DNA from: Aureimonas pseudogalii
GTDB taxonomy: Bacteria > Pseudomonadota > Alphaproteobacteria > Rhizobiales > Rhizobiaceae
DNA: 64,000 bases
Direction of reading: 5' to 3'
Assembly: GCF_014196835.1 (NCBI RefSeq)
Contig: NZ_JACIEK010000006.1
Coordinates: 124,001 to 188,000, forward strand
A program made the translations under genes and the position numbers. The notes below the pieces were generated by a model that saw nothing but the letters and a program-made list of their open reading frames with translations, did not search any database and was not told where the DNA came from. Position 1 is the first letter of the stretch, and each line of letters opens with the position of its first letter. Shown here piece after piece: positions 10,015-23,643 of this stretch.

Positions 10015-10457
10015 CCGACACCCCCGCCACCGCCGCCCGGATCGAGACCCATCGGTCTGTCGAGCCTGGAGCCGGCGAGCGGAGGAACCTCTGGCGATCC
10101 ATCGGCCGCGGCCTGCTCATGCGGTGTCCGCATTGCGGAGAGGGCAAGCTCTTTGCGGGGTTCCTGACGAGTGTCGAAGCTTGCTCGGTCTGCGGCGAAG
10201 AGTTTCATCATCACCGCGCCGACGACCTGCCGCCCTACCTCACCGTGTTCATCGTCGGCCATCTCGTGGTCGCGCTCTTCATGGGCGTCGAGGAGGTGAC
10301 GGTACTGCCGCTTTGGGCTCATCTGGCCATCTGGATCCCGGTGACGCTCGTTCTCTCGCTCGTGCTGCTGCGCCCGCTCAAGGGCGCGACGATCGGCCTG
10401 CAATGGGCCATCCGGATGCATGGCTTCGGCGAAGCGCCGGCCGGGGCCGATCACTGA
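10011..10457 (+). CDS. DUF983 family membrane protein
   Basis: This 148-residue protein has two CxxC pairs near the N-terminus (MRCPHCGEGKLF and ACSVCGEEF), which look like a zinc ribbon, followed by two hydrophobic helices. This is the layout of DUF983. The position directly after rnr with an ATGA overlap is common in Hyphomicrobiales. The biochemical role is unknown. Confidence 0.9.
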   Translation: MTDTPATAARIETHRSVEPGAGERRNLWRSIGRGLLMRCPHCGEGKLFAGFLTSVEACSVCGEEFHHHRADDLPPYLTVFIVGHLVVALFMGVEEVTVLPLWAHLAIWIPVTLVLSLVLLRPLKGATIGLQWAIRMHGFGEAPAGADH

Positions 10458-10459
10458 CG

Positions 10460-11197
10460 TTGGTTCGCCTCGATCGCTCGACGCCGACCCCCGAACCGGC
10501 GGGACGAGCGGCTCAAGCCGTGCGCCCCCGCGATGCCGCTTCGCTCGTGGTTTACGATGACCGCTGCAATCCACCGCGTTTCCTCATGGGACTTCGAAGC
10601 GCTCGCCATGTCTTCATGCCCGGTCATCTCGTGTTTCCCGGAGGCAAGCTCGAAACGTCGGACGCGCATCTTGCCGCGGATCTTTGCAGACGGGCGTCGT
10701 TCGCTCGTCGAACGGCTACCACTTCGTCCCCGGCCCCGCTCCGTGACATCGCGCTTGTGCTCGCCGCCATTCGCGAGACCTTTGAAGAAACCGGCGTGAT
10801 GATCTGCGAGCCCGCTCGCTTCCGGTCGCGGGCGCCCTTCTGGCGAGATTTCGCGCAACGCGGCGTTCGCCCTGCAAACCGGCAGCTGGTGCCGATGGCA
10901 CGCGCCGTCGCGCCCGAAGGGTTCGTGCGCCGATACGACACGCGGTTCTTTCTGGTGTCACGGGGCTATGCCATGCAAGCCATTGCGACACCCCCGACGG
11001 ACGAGTTCGACATGGTGGAGTGGATGACCGCCGACGAGGCCGCCTGCTTCCCGCTGATCGAGGTAACGCGCGCCGTCCTTGCGCAGGCCGCCGCGTGGAT
11101 CGAGACGGGGCGGTTCGATCGCTTCCGCCATCCCCTCACCCGCCTCCGCCCCCATGTCGGATCGACGTTCGGCGAGCAGGCCCCCCGATGGACATGA
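10460..11197 (+). CDS. NUDIX hydrolase with long insert in the Nudix loop
   Basis: The protein of about 245 residues contains the Nudix core RETFEETGV, the REx2EExG part of the box, while the upstream Gly-Gly element (FPGGKLE) lies roughly 45 residues earlier instead of the usual short spacing. This resembles the NUDT7/8/19-like group that acts on CoA esters, but the substrate is not known. There is no in-frame ATG near the expected start. TTG at 10460 follows the DUF983 stop by two bases, and GTG at 10520 is an alternative. The 3' end overlaps the MFS gene. Confidence 0.85.
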   Translation: MVRLDRSTPTPEPAGRAAQAVRPRDAASLVVYDDRCNPPRFLMGLRSARHVFMPGHLVFPGGKLETSDAHLAADLCRRASFARRTATTSSPAPLRDIALVLAAIRETFEETGVMICEPARFRSRAPFWRDFAQRGVRPANRQLVPMARAVAPEGFVRRYDTRFFLVSRGYAMQAIATPPTDEFDMVEWMTADEAACFPLIEVTRAVLAQAAAWIETGRFDRFRHPLTRLRPHVGSTFGEQAPRWT

Positions 11198-12387
11198 GCG
11201 ACACGATGGACGGCATCGGGCCGGACGACCGCGATCTCCAGCCGATCGATCGCTTGGGCATCGCAGCCGCCATCGCATCGATCACCGCCGTCGGCGTCGC
11301 GCTCGGCCTCGGGCTGCCACTGCTCAGCGTCATTCTCGAGCAGCGCGGCACGTCGCCGACGATGATCGGCGTCAACACTGCCGTCGCCGGCCTGGCTTCG
11401 CTTCTGGCCGCCCCGCTCGTCACGCCCATCGCGCGCCGAATCGGCGTCCACACGACGATGCTCGTCTCCATCGTCGCGGCCGGCCTCGCCGCGATCGGCT
11501 TCTACGTCTTCGTCCCCCTGTGGACCTGGTTTCCGCTCCGCCTCGTCTTCCATTTCGCGATCACTGCGATGTTCGTGCTGTCGGAATTCTGGATCAACGC
11601 CGCCTGCCCGCCCGGTAGGCGCGGGCTGATTCTCGGGATCTACGCCACCGTCCTGGCCATGGGGTTCGCCCTCGGGCCCTTCCTGTTTTCGGTGGTTGGC
11701 AGCGCCGGCTTCCTCCCGTTCGGCATCGGAGCGGGCGTGATCTTCGCCGCCGCCATTCCACTGTTCCTCGCCTGGAACCGGGAACCGAAGATCGAATCGA
11801 GCAGCAGCGGCTCGTTCCGTCGCTTCATCTTCGCCGTTCCGGCGGCGACCGGCGCCGTCCTCGTCTTCGGCGCCGTCGAATCAGGCGGGTTTGCCCTCTT
11901 CCCGCTCTACGGCCATGCGCATGGTTTCTCCGAGGCGGGCGCGGCGCGGCTCCTCACCGTCATCGGCCTCGGCAGCGTGCTGATGCAGATCCCCATCGGG
12001 CTTCTCAGCGATCGCGTGCCCGATCGCCGATGGATGCTGCTGGCTTTCGCACTCGTGGGGCTCACTGGCGCGCTGGCGCTGCCCTGGCTGATGGAGAGCT
12101 GGTGGCTCGTGGCGGCGACGCTGTTCGTCTGGGGCGGCGGCGTGGCCGGCCTCTACACGGTGGGGCTGGCGCATCTCGGCTCACGCCTGTCCGGCACCGA
12201 ACTTGCCGCGGCCAACGCGGCATTCATCTTCTGCTACTCGCTGGGCATGCTCGTCGGTCCCCAGATGATCGGCGGTGCGATGGATACGCTGGGGCGCGAT
12301 GGCTTCGCCTACGCGCTGGCCCTTCTCTTTGCCGCCTACCTCGTTCCCATCGGCATCCGAACCGCTCGAAGCGCCCGCCGCTCTTGA
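11194..12387 (+). CDS. MFS transporter
   Basis: A major-facilitator protein of about 397 residues with twelve predicted helices. It has the loop after helix 2 (ARRIG) and a corresponding mid-protein loop (SDRVPDRRWM). The ATG at 11194 overlaps the NUDIX stop as ATGA; an ATG six bases earlier (11188) is equally possible. The arrangement resembles YcaD/CsbX-like drug or sugar exporters, but no substrate can be assigned. The last codons overlap the promoter proposed for rpmG. Confidence 0.88.
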   Translation: MSDTMDGIGPDDRDLQPIDRLGIAAAIASITAVGVALGLGLPLLSVILEQRGTSPTMIGVNTAVAGLASLLAAPLVTPIARRIGVHTTMLVSIVAAGLAAIGFYVFVPLWTWFPLRLVFHFAITAMFVLSEFWINAACPPGRRGLILGIYATVLAMGFALGPFLFSVVGSAGFLPFGIGAGVIFAAAIPLFLAWNREPKIESSSSGSFRRFIFAVPAATGAVLVFGAVESGGFALFPLYGHAHGFSEAGAARLLTVIGLGSVLMQIPIGLLSDRVPDRRWMLLAFALVGLTGALALPWLMESWWLVAATLFVWGGGVAGLYTVGLAHLGSRLSGTELAAANAAFIFCYSLGMLVGPQMIGGAMDTLGRDGFAYALALLFAAYLVPIGIRTARSARRS

Positions 12388-12411
12388 CTTGAGCGCGGCG
12401 ATGCGTAGTGT
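12384..12411 (+). promoter_or_regulatory. Candidate promoter of rpmG
   Basis: TTGACT (12384-12389) and TAGTGT (12406-12411) are separated by 16 bases and lie about 160 bases upstream of rpmG, overlapping the end of the MFS gene. The -35 fits the alphaproteobacterial housekeeping consensus well and the -10 moderately. Confidence 0.45.
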
Positions 12412-12572
12412 CCGCGCCAAGAGACGGGCCATGTTCTGTGCGCCCGCCTGGTGTCGTGCCGGTTGCGGTTCGAGACCGTATCGACCCAATCGATCTCCTG
12501 CTTGCCCAGCGCGAAGTCTGTCCGGCTCACCGCGAAGCGCAGGACGTGATTTCGCCAGACGGATGGAAGACT

Positions 12573-12740
12573 ATGGCCAAGGCTACAACGATCAAGATCA
12601 AGCTGCTCAGCACCGCTGATACCGGCTTCTTCTACGTCACTACGAAGAACAGCCGTACGATGACCGATAAGATGGTCAAGACGAAGTACGATCCGGTGGC
12701 TCGCAAGCATGTCGAGTTCCGCGAGGCGAAGATCAAGTAA
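12573..12740 (+). CDS. rpmG: 50S ribosomal protein L33
   Basis: A 55-residue basic protein starting [13 protein letters not shown] and ending FREAKIK, matching the full length of the non-zinc-binding L33 type: the CxxC pairs of the zinc form are absent, as usual in alphaproteobacteria. A GGAAGA ribosome-binding site lies just upstream of the ATG. It stands alone between its own candidate promoter and a Rho-independent terminator. Confidence 0.97.
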   Translation: MAKATTIKIKLLSTADTGFFYVTTKNSRTMTDKMVKTKYDPVARKHVEFREAKIK

Positions 12741-12770
12741 GGTCTGCCGTCTTCGCGACGACGAAGAATC

Positions 12771-12793
12771 CGCCGCCTCCGGGCGGCGTTTTT
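12771..12793 (+). terminator. Rho-independent terminator of rpmG
   Basis: A seven-base GC stem (CGCCGCC with GGCGGCG) with a four-base loop is followed by five T residues, about 30 bases after the rpmG stop. Confidence 0.85.
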
Positions 12794-13169
12794 GCGTCTC
12801 GCGTCTCCGTGGATCTCGGCCGCACGACGATACGTCGGCACCACGTTCACAAACGAAAACGAGCCGCGGCTCAGCGGGAGCGCGGCTTCGAAGATCGACT
12901 TGGGGAAATGGCGCACAGGTTAGCGAAGTGGCCGGCCGGCAGGCCAATCGCGGCGCGAGGACACCGCATATGACCGGCTGCCGACCGACCGCCCCACGGG
13001 ACCCAGGAGATGCGGCGGACCTGAGCATTCCATGGGGAAACTGAAACCAGGTGCTTGCCTGTGTCTCGAACCCTTCGAATCGACGTTCGCCGAGAATCGG
13101 TTTCAGCGCAACGTCGAAGCCTCAAATTGCCTGTGATCTTTTCATGAATGGTTAAGGGCGGGCGCCCGT
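12794..13169. other. Non-coding stretch between rpmG and pleD
   Basis: No convincing gene is seen here. It contains a perfect 12-base palindrome (12861-12872) and a nested inverted-repeat structure at 13041-13106, listed separately. The short frames crossing it lack ribosome-binding sites and family features. Confidence 0.5.
13041..13106. other. Nested inverted repeats, possible three-way-junction RNA
   Basis: CTGAAACC (13041-13048) is complementary to GGTTTCAG (13099-13106). Between them lie two further arms: CAGG/CCTG (13048-13051 with 13058-13061) and TCTCG/CGAGA (about 13063-13067 with 13091-13095). Together they could fold as an outer stem with two arms. The strand of any transcript is unclear; on the minus strand it would lie in the 3' region of pleD. 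Confidence 0.3.
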
Positions 13170-14534
<1,365 letters not shown>

Positions 14535-14540
14535 GGCAAC

Positions 14541-14912
14541 TCACTTGTCCCCGAGAAACGACTTGATGGTCTCGATGAAGCGAACCACCGATATCGGTTT
14601 GGAGATATAGGCCTCGCACCCGCCTTGCCGAATCCTCTCTTCGTCGCCCTTCATGGCAAAGGCCGTGACGGCGATCACCGGAATCGATCGGAGTTCCGGA
14701 TCGGCTTTCAACTGCCGCGTGACGTCGAGTCCCGAAATTTCGGGCAATTGGATATCCATGAGGATCAGATCGGGGCGGGTTTCTCGCGCGAGATCCGTCG
14801 CCGTCAATCCGCTGCGCGTTTGAACCGTGCGGTATCCGTGAGCCTCGATGAGGTCGCGAAACAGCTTCATGTTCAGTTCGTTGTCTTCGACGATCATGAC
14901 GGTCTTGGTCAT
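14541..14912 (-). CDS. divK: Cell-cycle response regulator DivK
   Basis: Single-domain receiver of 123 residues starting [16 protein letters not shown], with acidic pocket ED at 9-10, phospho-acceptor Asp53 in [13 protein letters not shown], and the conserved Lys in YISKPIS. In the asymmetric-division pathway DivK acts between PleC/DivJ and the DivL-CckA-CtrA relay. The ATG at 14912 is the family start; an upstream extension of the frame has no support. It lies directly upstream of pleD. Confidence 0.96.
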   Translation of the reverse strand: MTKTVMIVEDNELNMKLFRDLIEAHGYRTVQTRSGLTATDLARETRPDLILMDIQLPEISGLDVTRQLKADPELRSIPVIAVTAFAMKGDEERIRQGGCEAYISKPISVVRFIETIKSFLGDK

Positions 14913-15029
14913 ACTCGCTACCCCACTGACAGACCCCATGTCGGCTGGACCCCAGCTTCCATTTCCAAGACCTAGCGCAATTTGATTTAAGAAATGGGGA
15001 ATCAATCCGGATATGGTTAGGAGAGCGGC

Positions 15030-15332
15030 ATGACGGTCAGCGACGGCACGGCTGGAACCGACGAGGCGGCCAGCGGGGTGGCCATTGACGCGCTCAGCTA
15101 CATCGCGAGCGAGCCCCTTCTCTTCAACCGCTTCCTGCGGTTGACCGGTCTGGAACTCGAGAACATTCGGCAAGCCGCGGGCGAACCCCTGTTTCTTGCC
15201 GGCGTTCTCGACTTCGTCCTGAACGACGAGAAGACGCTCGACGATTTTGCGGCTTACGCGAACATTCCGCCGCAGCGTGTCGCCGCTGCCCGACGAACGC
15301 TGGCTCCCGAACAATCGGACTTCCCGTTTTGA
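15030..15332 (+). CDS. DUF3572 family protein
   Basis: A 100-residue mostly helical acidic protein with the family's typical segment [20 protein letters not shown] and ending QSDFPF. A GGAGAG ribosome-binding site precedes the ATG. It is divergent from divK-pleD, a constant neighbourhood in Hyphomicrobiales. The function is unknown. The stop overlaps the next gene's TTG start. Confidence 0.9.
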   Translation: MTVSDGTAGTDEAASGVAIDALSYIASEPLLFNRFLRLTGLELENIRQAAGEPLFLAGVLDFVLNDEKTLDDFAAYANIPPQRVAAARRTLAPEQSDFPF

Positions 15333-15994
15333 TCGCCGCTTCCGTCACCGTCGGACCGGATGTCACCAGCCTTCCCCAGCAGCACGACGCCCTCGTCGTT
15401 CTCGATATCGACGAAGTGGTGCTGCATTTCATCGCGCCCTTCTGTGATCTCCTGGCCGAGCATGGCGCGCAGTTGCATTTCGACAGCTTCAAGCTGACCG
15501 GCAACGTCCGCTCCCTCTCGACCGGCGCAGCGCTCACCGGCCATTCGCTCGATGGCATCACCGCGCAGCTCTACGCCGAACAGGCGCGGCGCCAGTCGCC
15601 CGTCGATGGCGTCGTGCAGGCGGTCGAGCGTCTGTCCGAGATCGCCGACGTCGTGTTCCTGACGGCGATGACGCCGTCTTTCTACGAGCAGCGGCGAGCC
15701 TTGCTGAACAAGGTAGGACTCCGCGCTCCGATGATTGCGACCGATCGTCCCAAAGGCGCGTTTCTCGCCGAGATGCGCAAGCGCTGGCGTGGCCCCATCG
15801 CCTTCGTCGACGATCTGCCGCCCAATCTCGTCGGCGTTCGCCGCAGCGCGCCGGACGTCCATCTCGTTCACCTAATGGCCGATCCGCGCTTCCGCCAGCA
15901 TCTTCCCCCGCTGCCGTCGGGCGCCCGATCGGCAGTCGACTGGCCCGAGGCGGAAGCGATCCTCCAAGCCATCGTTCTTGGCGACGAACGGTAG
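15329..15994 (+). CDS. HAD-like protein of unknown function
   Basis: The 221-residue product has an N-terminal HAD-like motif [10 protein letters not shown] (the DxDx[TV] nucleophile pattern), a threonine-containing motif II candidate VVFLTAMT, and an acidic pair in AFVDDLPPN that fits motif IV. This suggests an aspartate-based phosphatase or phosphotransferase fold. The start is inferred as TTG at 15329, overlapping the DUF3572 stop (TTGA); no ATG or GTG is better placed. The substrate is unknown. It converges on dnaE. Confidence 0.75.
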   Translation: MIAASVTVGPDVTSLPQQHDALVVLDIDEVVLHFIAPFCDLLAEHGAQLHFDSFKLTGNVRSLSTGAALTGHSLDGITAQLYAEQARRQSPVDGVVQAVERLSEIADVVFLTAMTPSFYEQRRALLNKVGLRAPMIATDRPKGAFLAEMRKRWRGPIAFVDDLPPNLVGVRRSAPDVHLVHLMADPRFRQHLPPLPSGARSAVDWPEAEAILQAIVLGDER

Positions 15995-16042
15995 AGCAGC
16001 CCCGCCCGGCCCTCGACGGCCCCGAGAGACGCCATCTCGCTG

Positions 16043-19513
<3,471 letters not shown>

Positions 19514-19673
19514 GGCAGATCCTCAACAGTTCCGGCGGCCGCTGCGCCACTACCCTTCTGCAATAGGCGCGCCGGTGGACCTTCGCCAGCTTGCTACACC
19601 ATACCGCACGGACTCTCCCCGCTCTTTTGCGTGTGCGACCACAGTCACATTCGGGAGGGCCAAAACGTGATGC

Positions 19674-19757
19674 TCAGACGATATGAAGCAGCAGGGCAAA
19701 GCCGGCGACGAAGACCGACACTGCCGTGAGAGAGGCAACTTCCTTGAGAATCAGCAT
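19674..19757 (-). CDS. 27-residue predicted membrane peptide under LexA control (SidA-like candidate)
   Basis: A short frame starting at ATG 19757 encodes MLILKEVASLTAV followed by a hydrophobic run ending LLLHIV. It is essentially one transmembrane helix with a short charged N-terminus. A GGAG ribosome-binding site lies six bases before the ATG. Upstream are two perfect GAAC-N7-GAAC LexA boxes and a TTGACA -35 element. Caulobacter SidA, a 29-residue SOS-induced inner-membrane division inhibitor, has the same size, topology and control, but I cannot claim sequence homology. It lies between lolD and dnaE. The coding call rests on the ribosome-binding site, hydrophobicity and SOS boxes. Confidence 0.6.
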   Translation of the reverse strand: MLILKEVASLTAVSVFVAGFALLLHIV

Positions 19758-19760
19758 GTC

Positions 19761-19775
19761 GTTCTCCGTTCGTTC
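19761..19775 (-). promoter_or_regulatory. LexA box, start-proximal
   Basis: A perfect alphaproteobacterial LexA site, GAAC-N7-GAAC on the minus strand. It covers the ribosome-binding site of the 27-residue gene and lies 20 bases (two helical turns) downstream of the second box. Confidence 0.7.
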
Positions 19776-19780
19776 CTTGC

Positions 19781-19795
19781 GTTCTCTTTTTGTTC
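19781..19795 (-). promoter_or_regulatory. LexA box overlapping the promoter -10 region
   Basis: A second perfect GAAC-N7-GAAC site with an A-rich spacer. It lies 15 bases downstream of the TTGACA -35 element, so bound LexA would cover the -10 region. Confidence 0.75.
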
Positions 19796-19815
19796 CAGAA
19801 CGAGGCCGGTGTCAA
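19787..19815 (-). promoter_or_regulatory. SOS promoter of the 27-residue peptide gene
   Basis: TTGACA on the minus strand (19810-19815) is followed after 17 bases by an A-rich hexamer (19787-19792) that lies inside a LexA box. The -35 matches the consensus exactly and the -10 is weak. Confidence 0.5.
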
Positions 19816-19895
19816 TCAGGAGAAACGAAAGAAGAACGGATGGTCAAAAAGACGGTGGCGTATCTTAGGTTGGTCGGGAAGCTCGCGCGCGATCT

Positions 19896-20588
19896 TCAGG
19901 CGACGATGTGATCGACGATCTTGCCGTCCCGGAGCGTCACCGCTCTGTCCATGCGCCGCGCCAGATCATGGTTGTGGGTGGCGATCAGCGCGGCCACGCC
20001 GGACTGGCGCACGAGCGCGGTCATTGCGTCGAACACGTAGCTCGACGTCGTCGGATCGAGGTTTCCGGTCGGCTCGTCGGCGAGGAGAACGTATGGGTTG
20101 TTGGCCACCGCGCGGGCGATGGCGACCCGCTGCTGCTCGCCGCCCGACAGCTCGGACGGGCGGTGGCGTACGCGCGGGCCGAGCCGCATGTAGTCGAGCA
20201 GCTCGCGTGCCCGCTCTGCCGCCACCTTGTGCGTCAGACCGCGAATCATCTGCGGCAGCATGACGTTTTCGAGCGCCGAGAACTCCGGCAGGAGATGGTG
20301 GAACTGGTAGACGAAGCCGATCGTGTTGCGCCGCATATCGGTGCGGCCGGAATCGTCCAGCGCGCCGCAAGAAGCCCCGTTGATCACGACGTCGCCGGCA
20401 TCGGGCTTTTCGAGAAGGCCGGCGATGTGAAGCAGTGTCGACTTGCCGGCACCCGAAGGCGCGACGAGTGCCACCATCTCGCCGGCGTCGATGCGCATGT
20501 CGGCGCGGTCGAGAATCGTCAGGCGTGATTCGCCCTGCACGTAATGGCGCTCGACCTGGTCGAGGCGAAGAGCAATGGTCTCGGTCAT
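19896..20588 (-). CDS. lolD: Lipoprotein-releasing ABC transporter ATPase LolD
   Basis: ATPase of the LolCDE machine that extracts lipoproteins from the inner membrane. The 230 residues carry Walker [10 protein letters not shown] (43-51), with Ala in place of the first Gly, the signature LSGGEQQR, Walker B VLLADEP and the switch histidine in ATHNHDLA. The ATG overlaps the stop of the permease gene as ATGA, so the pair is coupled. Confidence 0.95.
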   Translation of the reverse strand: MTETIALRLDQVERHYVQGESRLTILDRADMRIDAGEMVALVAPSGAGKSTLLHIAGLLEKPDAGDVVINGASCGALDDSGRTDMRRNTIGFVYQFHHLLPEFSALENVMLPQMIRGLTHKVAAERARELLDYMRLGPRVRHRPSELSGGEQQRVAIARAVANNPYVLLADEPTGNLDPTTSSYVFDAMTALVRQSGVAALIATHNHDLARRMDRAVTLRDGKIVDHIVA

Positions 20589-21892
20589 TCGTATCGAAGC
20601 GCCTCGACGGGATCCAGCTTGGACGCCTGCCAGGACGGCAGGATCGTGGCGAGGAACGACAGGCCGACCGCCATGAGAACGACGGTCGCCACTTCGCTCG
20701 TATCGATTTCGGCCGGAAGGCGGGACAGGAAGTAGATTTCTGGCGGGAATATCGGAACACCAGAGAGCCACGAGAAGAACTGCCGGAGGTTCTCGATGTT
20801 GAGGCAGAAGACGGTGCCGAGAACGAAGCCCGCAAAGGTTCCCGCCAGCCCGATCGACGCACCCGTGATGAGGAAGACGCGCATGATCGAGGCCCGCGTT
20901 GCCCCCATGGTGCGCATGATCGCGATGTCGCGGCCCTTGTCCTTCACCAGCATGAAGAGGCCGGAGATGATGTTCAGCGCCGCCACGAGCACGATCAGCG
21001 TCAGGATGATGAACATGACGTTGCGCTCGACTTCCAGCGCCGAGAAGAAGCTTTCGTTCTGCCGCTGCCAAGTGAGCGTGTAGTTCGGGCGCTCCGCCGC
21101 CGTTTCGATCGTGGGCTGAAGGGTCTGGACGCTGTCGGGATCGTCGACGAAGATCTCGATGGACTGTACCTGTCCTTCCGACGCGAAGAAAAGCTGCGCC
21201 TCTGCAAGCGGCATGTAGACGTAGGCCGCATCGTACTCGGACAGGCCGATCTCGAAGATCGCCGTGATCGGGTAGGCCTTGACCCGCGGGGTCACGCCGA
21301 GCGGCGTCACGTCGCCCTGCGGCGAGACGAGCGTGATGTTATCACCGAGCCCGAGGCCGAGCTGTTCGGCCAGCCGGCTGCCGATCGCAACGCCCTGGCT
21401 CGTGTCGAAATTGGCGATGGTGCCCTGCCGGACGTTATCGGCCACCGGCTTCAGCTTTTCGAGATCGCCGCCCCGAACGCCCTTGACCAGCGCGCCGGTG
21501 GACGCCGAGTTGGCACCGGTGGCGAGCACCTGCCCCTGGACGAGCGGCATCGTGTAGGAGACGCCCGCGACCGTCGCGATCTTGGCGGCGACGGAATCGA
21601 AGTCGGTGAGCGGTCGGTCGATCGGCTGCAGGATCACGTGACCGTTGACGCCGAGAATACGCGTCAACAACTCGGCGCGGAAGCCGTTCATGACAGACAT
21701 GACGATGATGAGCGCGGCGACGCCGAGCATGATGCCGACGAAGGAGAAGCCGGCGATGACCGACACGCCGGCGTCACGCCGACGCGAGCGAAGATAGCGC
21801 CCGGCGATCATCCACTCGAAGCGGGAGAACGGACGGGTCGCCTGCGGTCTCGCCGCTCGGGCGTCCGGTGCGGATGGCAACGCTGGGGTCAC
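20585..21892 (-). CDS. lolE: Lipoprotein-releasing ABC transporter permease LolC/E
   Basis: The 435-residue membrane subunit has one N-terminal helix (about residues 38-65), a large periplasmic MacB-like domain (about 70-285) and three C-terminal helices. The single lolC/E-type gene next to lolD is usual in alphaproteobacteria, where one permease probably forms the homodimer; the C/E name is therefore arbitrary. The GTG start overlaps the proS stop by four bases. Confidence 0.93.
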   Translation of the reverse strand: MTPALPSAPDARAARPQATRPFSRFEWMIAGRYLRSRRRDAGVSVIAGFSFVGIMLGVAALIIVMSVMNGFRAELLTRILGVNGHVILQPIDRPLTDFDSVAAKIATVAGVSYTMPLVQGQVLATGANSASTGALVKGVRGGDLEKLKPVADNVRQGTIANFDTSQGVAIGSRLAEQLGLGLGDNITLVSPQGDVTPLGVTPRVKAYPITAIFEIGLSEYDAAYVYMPLAEAQLFFASEGQVQSIEIFVDDPDSVQTLQPTIETAAERPNYTLTWQRQNESFFSALEVERNVMFIILTLIVLVAALNIISGLFMLVKDKGRDIAIMRTMGATRASIMRVFLITGASIGLAGTFAGFVLGTVFCLNIENLRQFFSWLSGVPIFPPEIYFLSRLPAEIDTSEVATVVLMAVGLSFLATILPSWQASKLDPVEALRYE

Positions 21893-23211
21893 GCGGCGAG
21901 CCGGCGAACAACGTCGGTAGCGGGCAGGGTCTCGCGCTCGCCGCCGGCGCGGTGCTTGATCTCCACCTCGCCCACCTTGGCGCCACGCGGGCCGACGATC
22001 ACCTGCACCGGCAGGCCGATGAGATCCATCGTGGCGAACTTCGCCCCCGCTCGGTTGTCCTCGTCGTCATAGAGCACGTCGTGGTCGGCGGCCTGCAGTT
22101 CGGCGTAAAGCGTCTCGCACACCGCGTCGCAATCGGCGTCGCCGGGCTTCATGTTGACGATGCCGATGTCGAACGGCGCGACGCCCTTCGGCCACACGAT
22201 GCCGGCCTCGTCATGCGACGCTTCGATGATCGCGGCGATGAGGCGGCTCGGTCCGATGCCGTAGGAGCCCATGAAGACCGGCGTCTCCTTGCCGTCCGGC
22301 CCGGTGACGACGGCCTTCATCGGTTCGGAATACTTGGTGCCGAAATGGAAGATGTGGCCGACCTCGATGCCGCGCGCGGCGACGCGATCGCCCTCCGCGA
22401 CGTCGGCCCAGGCGGCCTCGTCGTGCATCTCCTCCGTCGCCGCATAGGGTGTCGTCCAGCGATCGACGATGCCCGCCAGCGAGGCGGCATCGGCGAAGTC
22501 GATGCCTTCGCCGGGAACCGCCAGGTCGAGATAGTCGCGGTGGCAGAAGACCTCGCTCTCGCCGGTCGAGGCGAGAATGATGAACTCGTGGCTGAGCTTG
22601 CCGCCGATCGGCCCGGTGTCGGCACGCATCGGGATCGCCTTCAGGCCCATCCGCGCGAAGGTCCGCAGATACGCCACGAACATGCGGTCGTACGCGACCT
22701 TCGACGACTCGTAGTCGAGGTCGAAGGAGTAGGCGTCCTTCATCAGGAACTCGCGCGAGCGCATCACGCCGAAGCGCGGGCGCACCTCGTCGCGGAACTT
22801 CCATTGGATGTGGTAGAGATTGAGCGGCAGATCCTTGTAGGAGCGCACGTAGGACCGGAAGATGTCGGTGATCATCTCCTCGTTCGTCGGGCCGAACAGG
22901 AGGTCGCGCTCGTGGCGGTCCTCGATGCGCAGCATCTCCTTGCCGTAGTCGTCGTAGCGCCCGCTCTCTCGCCAGAGATCGGCCGACTGGATGGTCGGCA
23001 TCAGCATCTCGATGGCGCCCGAGCGGTCCTGCTCCTCGCGCACGATCTGGGCCACTTTATCGAGCACCCGTTTGCCGAGTGGCAGCCACGAGTAGATGCC
23101 GGAGGTCTGCTGGCGGATCATGCCGGCCCGTAGCATCAGCCGATGCGAAACGATCTCGGCCTCCTTCGGCGTCTCCTTGAGGATGGGCATGAAGTAGCGA
23201 GACAGACGCAT
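21889..23211 (-). CDS. proS: Prolyl-tRNA synthetase
   Basis: Class II synthetase that charges tRNA-Pro. The 440-residue length marks the short form lacking the editing insertion domain found in E. coli ProS, typical of alphaproteobacteria. Motif 2 ([26 protein letters not shown] region), motif 3 GIGPSRL and the C-terminal anticodon-binding domain (about 345-440) are visible. It is the first gene of the proS-lolE-lolD unit. Confidence 0.97.
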   Translation of the reverse strand: MRLSRYFMPILKETPKEAEIVSHRLMLRAGMIRQQTSGIYSWLPLGKRVLDKVAQIVREEQDRSGAIEMLMPTIQSADLWRESGRYDDYGKEMLRIEDRHERDLLFGPTNEEMITDIFRSYVRSYKDLPLNLYHIQWKFRDEVRPRFGVMRSREFLMKDAYSFDLDYESSKVAYDRMFVAYLRTFARMGLKAIPMRADTGPIGGKLSHEFIILASTGESEVFCHRDYLDLAVPGEGIDFADAASLAGIVDRWTTPYAATEEMHDEAAWADVAEGDRVAARGIEVGHIFHFGTKYSEPMKAVVTGPDGKETPVFMGSYGIGPSRLIAAIIEASHDEAGIVWPKGVAPFDIGIVNMKPGDADCDAVCETLYAELQAADHDVLYDDEDNRAGAKFATMDLIGLPVQVIVGPRGAKVGEVEIKHRAGGERETLPATDVVRRLAA

Positions 23212-23449
23212 GGAGACCTACGAAATGGGAACGCGAAAGGGTCGGCTCGGAAACGATAAGGGGCTTCTTAACCGTTCGGGACCGGCAAGGAAAGGAACCG
23301 TCGGTCGGCCGTACGAGGACGGAGCCGACGCTCCGCCGAGACCACCACTGTCGGCTGTAGAAATATGAGGCGTCGATGCCATAAAAACGTCACCGAAGCC
23401 GCGAATCGGGTCGACAACCCCGGCGTTTCCGTCTTAGGGTCCGGTCGTC

Positions 23450-23596
23450 AAACAGCGTCGGAACGACGTAGAATGCGGTCGATCTTGTCTGGGAGGACGC
23501 GGTCTTCGGCGCGCAACAAGCGCAGCCCCGGACAAGTCCGGTGGAAGATCCGGATCGACCATCTCGAATGCGGGGCGCGAGCCCCGCATTTTTTTT
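23450..23596 (+). ncRNA. Unidentified structured small RNA with terminator
   Basis: This 432-base gap between proS and the DUF1467 gene has no convincing coding frame, but the plus strand can form an ordered series of stems. They are a 5' hairpin CGTCG-GAA-CGACG (23456-23468); an outer stem GGTCGATC/GATCGACC (23477-23484 with 23553-23560); an inner ten-pair stem (23484-23493 with 23527-23536) closing a GCGC-AACAA-GCGC hairpin; then a strong terminator. A possible promoter is TCGACA (23411-23416) with TTAGGG (23434-23439) at 17-base spacing. It does not carry the conserved cores of SRP RNA or tmRNA. 6S RNA or a rhizobial trans-acting sRNA are possibilities I cannot test here. Confidence 0.55.
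23567..23596 (+). terminator. Strong Rho-independent terminator, plus strand
   Basis: A ten-pair stem AATGCGGGGC/GCCCCGCATT with a GCGA tetraloop is followed by a run of eight T residues. The T run exists only in the plus direction, where no protein gene precedes it, so it marks the end of a non-coding transcript. Confidence 0.88.
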
Positions 23597-23643
23597 GCTC
23601 AGTTCGCGTCACTGGCCGGATGATCACCTCGTTCGGGCGTCGA

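Noticed and set aside
12861-12872. 12-base palindrome GAGCCGCGGCTC
   Set aside because: Isolated in a gene-free stretch with no T run and no promoter near it; probably chance in high-GC sequence.
14913-15314. Upstream extension of the divK frame
   Set aside because: DivK has a fixed start at [11 protein letters not shown]. The extension has no motifs and overlaps DUF3572 on the other strand.
19840-19911. A 23-codon plus-strand frame (MVKKTVAYLRLVG...) divergent from the SOS peptide
   Set aside because: The AGGAG site is too far from its ATG, and the frame runs into the 3' end of lolD. The LexA boxes face the minus-strand gene better.
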